A program made the translations under genes and the position numbers. A DNA stretch of 7,729 bases, from positions 1 to 7,729 of the forward strand of contig CAZZIZ010000160.1 of NCBI GenBank assembly GCA_964654535.1. The letters run 5' to 3'. The first letter of the stretch is position 1. The number at the start of each line of letters is the position of its first letter. Of the stretch, positions 5,283 through 7,729 are shown in pieces. Under the pieces are notes generated by a model. That model was not told the DNA's origin, did no database searches, and saw nothing but the letters and a program-made list of their open reading frames with translations. The stretch comes from CAZZIZ01 sp964654535. Its GTDB lineage: Bacteria > Bacteroidota > Bacteroidia > Chitinophagales > UBA2359.

Positions 5283-6698
5283 TTGATTTTTACCAGCGTC
5301 ACGTACTTTGCTTTTTTAACTATTGCGCTGCTATGTTTTTATATCTGTCCAAAAGAGCAGCGCGTCATTTGTTTAGGGCTGTTTAGTTTCGCCTTCGCAA
5401 TAAGCTTTCATTGGCTTGGTGCAGCTTTTCTTCTCTTAAGCAGCATCTTTACATTTTTCATTAGTAAAATAATCGCTAAACAGAAAAGCAAAATCCTTTT
5501 AGGTATTTCCATCGGCTTTTTGGTTTGCGTTTTGTTTGGACTCAAGTATCTTGACGACACCGGCTTGGTCTTTAATAGAACCACGTTTCAGTTGGATGCA
5601 ACGATTATTTTCATTGGTCTATCATATTACACCTTACAAAACATCGCTTTTCTATTGAACAGCTACTGGGGCAAAATCAAAACACCGCTAAGTTTTTCTC
5701 AGCTCTTTCTTTTCAATGCATTTTTTCCAAAGTTGACCAGTGGACCGATTGAAGAATATAAAAGCTTTCAAGAGCAAGTCCTTAAAGTTCCCGACAAACT
5801 AATTATGGGAGACCTAAGCTATGGCTTTCAAAGGATTCTTGTTGGACTTTTCAAGAAGGTAGTCATCGCTGATAGATTAGCGCCCGTAGTGGCTATGGTT
5901 TTTCAAGAGCAAATTCCAAACAACGGATTGACCGTTTGGATAGGCGTTTGCCTGTTTACCCTCCAACTCTATTTTGATTTTTCAGGATTGATAGACATAG
6001 CATTGGGTTCTGCCCGCTGTTTTGGAATAAGCTTATCAGAAAATTTCAACTTTCCCCTGCGATCTAAAAGCCTCACCGAACTTTGGAGAAGGTGGCACAT
6101 GAGCCTCATTGACTGGCTAACAAAATATTTGTATTACCCAGTAGTATACAGACTGCGAACATCGAGTTATTGGGGAGTTCTGGTTGGGATTAATCTGGTA
6201 TTTCTTCTATCTGGCTTATGGCACGGTTGGGGCACTACATACATCCTATGGGCTATGTGGAACGCCCTGGTGTTGAGTCTAGAGTTACTGGGGAAAAAGA
6301 CTTTTGGAAAATCAATCCCAAAACTGCCCTTTGTAGGAGCTATTCTAAAGGTATTTTACTGTTTTAATGTTTTTGCTTTTGGCTTGTTGTTTTTTAGAGC
6401 ACAATCCTGGAATCAAATAAAAGCTTTGGCTTCCACTTTGTTCAGCAGTACTTTCTTTCCTCCTTCTTTTTTCTACGATTGCCTTGCAGTCCTGGCGGGA
6501 GGTGGAACGCAAGAATTGCTTTTTAACTTCTATCTGGTTCTTATATGCGCCAGTATTTTTCTTCTTTTCGAAAAGCGCATTTACAATTTCTACTTTTCGA
6601 CAAAATGGCGAATCATAGGTAATGCTTTTTTAATATGCGCGGTCGTTGTGCTTGGTGTTTTCGAATATGCCCCACAGTTCATTTATCTGCAATTCTAA
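5283..6698 (+). CDS. MBOAT-family membrane O-acyltransferase (DltB/AlgI-like)
   Basis: A 471-residue polytopic inner-membrane protein with roughly ten hydrophobic segments. It starts MIFTSVTYFAFLTIALL, the usual MBOAT beginning, so I accept the TTG at 5283 as start. Key segments: FPKLTSGPIEEY (148-159), LYFDFSGLIDIALG (229-242), SLTELWRRWHMSLIDWL (263-279) and GLWHGWGTTYILWAMWNAL (311-329), where His314 corresponds to the invariant MBOAT histidine. Its length is nearer AlgI-type proteins than the shorter DltB. In dlt systems this protein accepts the group from the carrier and passes it across the membrane to an extracytoplasmic acceptor or helper. It lies 5 bases after the carrier gene and 4 bases before the next gene, so it belongs to the operon. 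The acceptor cannot be told from sequence. Confidence 0.93.
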   Translation: MIFTSVTYFAFLTIALLCFYICPKEQRVICLGLFSFAFAISFHWLGAAFLLLSSIFTFFISKIIAKQKSKILLGISIGFLVCVLFGLKYLDDTGLVFNRTTFQLDATIIFIGLSYYTLQNIAFLLNSYWGKIKTPLSFSQLFLFNAFFPKLTSGPIEEYKSFQEQVLKVPDKLIMGDLSYGFQRILVGLFKKVVIADRLAPVVAMVFQEQIPNNGLTVWIGVCLFTLQLYFDFSGLIDIALGSARCFGISLSENFNFPLRSKSLTELWRRWHMSLIDWLTKYLYYPVVYRLRTSSYWGVLVGINLVFLLSGLWHGWGTTYILWAMWNALVLSLELLGKKTFGKSIPKLPFVGAILKVFYCFNVFAFGLLFFRAQSWNQIKALASTLFSSTFFPPSFFYDCLAVLAGGGTQELLFNFYLVLICASIFLLFEKRIYNFYFSTKWRIIGNAFLICAVVVLGVFEYAPQFIYLQF

Positions 6699-6702
6699 CA
6701 AG

Positions 6703-7659
6703 ATGGGAATAATGAAAACACATTTGCTGCGGATGTTAGGCACCTTGATACTCGTGCTCATTATGCTCATTGTTTTACAAAAGGCTATGACTTTTTGCCT
6801 TAATCAAAACATGAATATTAAGCTGTCTTATTTACAGCAACAAGACGAGCACTTTGAAACGCTAATCCTTGGGCCTTGCGAGTCTTTGTGGTCACTCAAC
6901 CCCGATTATTTTGACCAAACGGCGGCAACGAACTCCTACAACTTAAGTTTAACGCACAGTGATTTCGAAGACAACTTGCTGCAGCTGCATCTTTATTTGA
7001 AAAACAATCCCTCACCAAAGACTCTTCTCTATTATGTGACTCCTGAGTCCATGGATCTACGATGGAATACTTTTAATACTTACCGCTTCAGTGCGTCTAT
7101 CGATGAAGAATTTGTACACGATGTTGTTTCTGAAAAAGATCCCACTTTCGCAAAATGGTCTATACTTCCAATGATGAGATTGGCCTACTATAACAATTTT
7201 ACTAATTACAAGGCTATGCAAGGGGCGAAACATTATGTGCAAGGAAGAACATCATCATATACGCCCAATGGCTATCATACGCCACATTATGGACCTGCGC
7301 ACTCGAGCATCCTCTCTATGGAAGAAAGTAAGATGTCGACCAGCAAATTTGTTTGGGCTAAAGAAAGAGAAGCTGGTCTGCTTAGACTTATTAATTATGC
7401 CAAGTCAAAGGGAATTCGGGTCGTTCTTTTTGAGTCTCCGATTTATAAAGATGTTCGTCTTGCTCAAACCAATCGGAATGAGATGATTCAAAAACTAAAC
7501 CTACTCGCGGCTGAACAAGAGATTCCTTTCTGGGTTTTTGGTGATAGCACTGTCGGTGATTCGATTGACAATTTTGATTCGCATGCTGGTTTAAGTAAGG
7601 TTGGAGCGCGCGAGTTTTCTGAGGAGTTTGGTCATTATTTTAGAATGAACTTGCCGTAG
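6703..7659 (+). CDS. Membrane-anchored SGNH/DltD-like protein with cysteine at the nucleophile position
   Basis: A 318-residue protein with one N-terminal membrane segment (about 12-31, LGTLILVLIMLIVL) and the rest probably periplasmic. After the anchor comes FETLILGPCESLWSLNP (52-67), which lines up with the GSSE-type block of DltD and related SGNH proteins but has Cys59 where the serine is expected. Near the C-terminus, DSHAGLSKVGAREFS (292-306) resembles the Asp-His pair block (Asp292, His294). SKGIRVVLFESPIY (235-248) is a typical internal strand-turn of the fold. By position and fold it would be the DltD counterpart, working with the MBOAT to deliver the group to an envelope acceptor. 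ATG 6703, four bases after the MBOAT stop, is preferred; ATG 6712 is a close alternative. Homology to DltD is remote and read by eye. Confidence 0.7.
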   Translation: MGIMKTHLLRMLGTLILVLIMLIVLQKAMTFCLNQNMNIKLSYLQQQDEHFETLILGPCESLWSLNPDYFDQTAATNSYNLSLTHSDFEDNLLQLHLYLKNNPSPKTLLYYVTPESMDLRWNTFNTYRFSASIDEEFVHDVVSEKDPTFAKWSILPMMRLAYYNNFTNYKAMQGAKHYVQGRTSSYTPNGYHTPHYGPAHSSILSMEESKMSTSKFVWAKEREAGLLRLINYAKSKGIRVVLFESPIYKDVRLAQTNRNEMIQKLNLLAAEQEIPFWVFGDSTVGDSIDNFDSHAGLSKVGAREFSEEFGHYFRMNLP

Positions 7660-7729
7660 ATTTCCCCCTTAAAGCCCCAGCCAGGATAGTAGCGGTATGA
7701 GGTGCTTGGAAAGTGTATTGAGCCTTACC
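7660..7729. other. Non-coding end of window, possible edge of an intergenic repeat
   Basis: No reading frame continues here and no strong terminator with a T-run is visible after the operon. AAGCCCCAGCCAGGATAG (7672-7689) followed by TAGCGGTATGAGGTGCTT (7690-7707) resembles the GGATxGTAGCGGxAT words I associate with Flavobacteriia intergenic elements. The arms AAGC and GCTT with CC/GG could form a weak stem. The element, if real, is cut by the window edge. Confidence 0.3.

Noticed and set aside
6646..6702. Upstream ATG at 6646 for the DltD-like protein
   Set aside because: It would overlap the MBOAT gene by 53 bases and add 19 polar residues before the membrane anchor; ATG 6703 or 6712 fits better.
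7057..7486. Two short open frames, 7057-7242 minus and 7235-7486 plus
   Set aside because: Both are within the DltD-like gene in other frames and show no protein-like features.
1..7729. Similar words at both window ends: GGAAAGT then ATTGAGCCTT at 2-19 and 7708-7726
   Set aside because: The match is short and imperfect (different spacing and flanks), and the first copy is inside prmA coding sequence. A circular overlap would be identical, so I take it as chance.

Overview
The window looks like chromosomal DNA from a member of the Bacteroidetes, most likely the Flavobacteriia. The reasons are a type B ribosomal protein L31 without zinc ligands, the alternative GlmU-like protein family found in that phylum, a TAnnTTTG-type -7 promoter element ahead of rpmE2, very little Shine-Dalgarno sequence, and intergenic structured elements of a kind I associate with these genomes. 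This assignment is by recognition and not from any search.

Left part (1-2580, minus strand) is core housekeeping. Reading from right to left it holds rpmE2 (L31 type B), a strong intrinsic terminator, a GlmU-like nucleotidyltransferase/left-handed beta-helix protein, tpiA (triosephosphate isomerase) and the start of prmA (ribosomal protein L11 methyltransferase), which runs off the window edge. The last three genes overlap each other by a few bases and use non-ATG starts (GTG for tpiA, TTG for prmA), so they look translationally coupled.

Middle part (2581-3562, plus strand) has a small RNase H-fold gene of the YkuK/DUF458 family, divergent from rpmE2, followed by a 493-base intergenic region. 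That gap is not empty. It carries a large composite structured element (3081-3247) containing a 61-base hairpin that probably terminates the ykuK-like gene, then a pair of REP-like hairpins sharing a GACTT-TAGTC core (3420-3468), then an AT-rich promoter zone.

Right part (3563-7659, plus strand) is a tight four-gene operon: adenylation enzyme, carrier protein, MBOAT membrane acyltransferase, and a membrane-anchored SGNH/DltD-like protein. This has the logic and composition of a dlt (D-alanylation) operon, in the order A-C-B-D, but sits in an organism type that has no teichoic acids. The enzyme would activate a small amino or other acid, load it on the carrier protein, the MBOAT would move it across the inner membrane, and the last protein would place it on an unknown envelope acceptor. 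Two residues that define the canonical enzymes are changed: the DltA specificity cysteine aligns with Ala260, and the DltD nucleophile serine aligns with Cys59. This makes the operon the most interesting part of the window. The final 70 bases are non-coding and may be the edge of another intergenic repeat.
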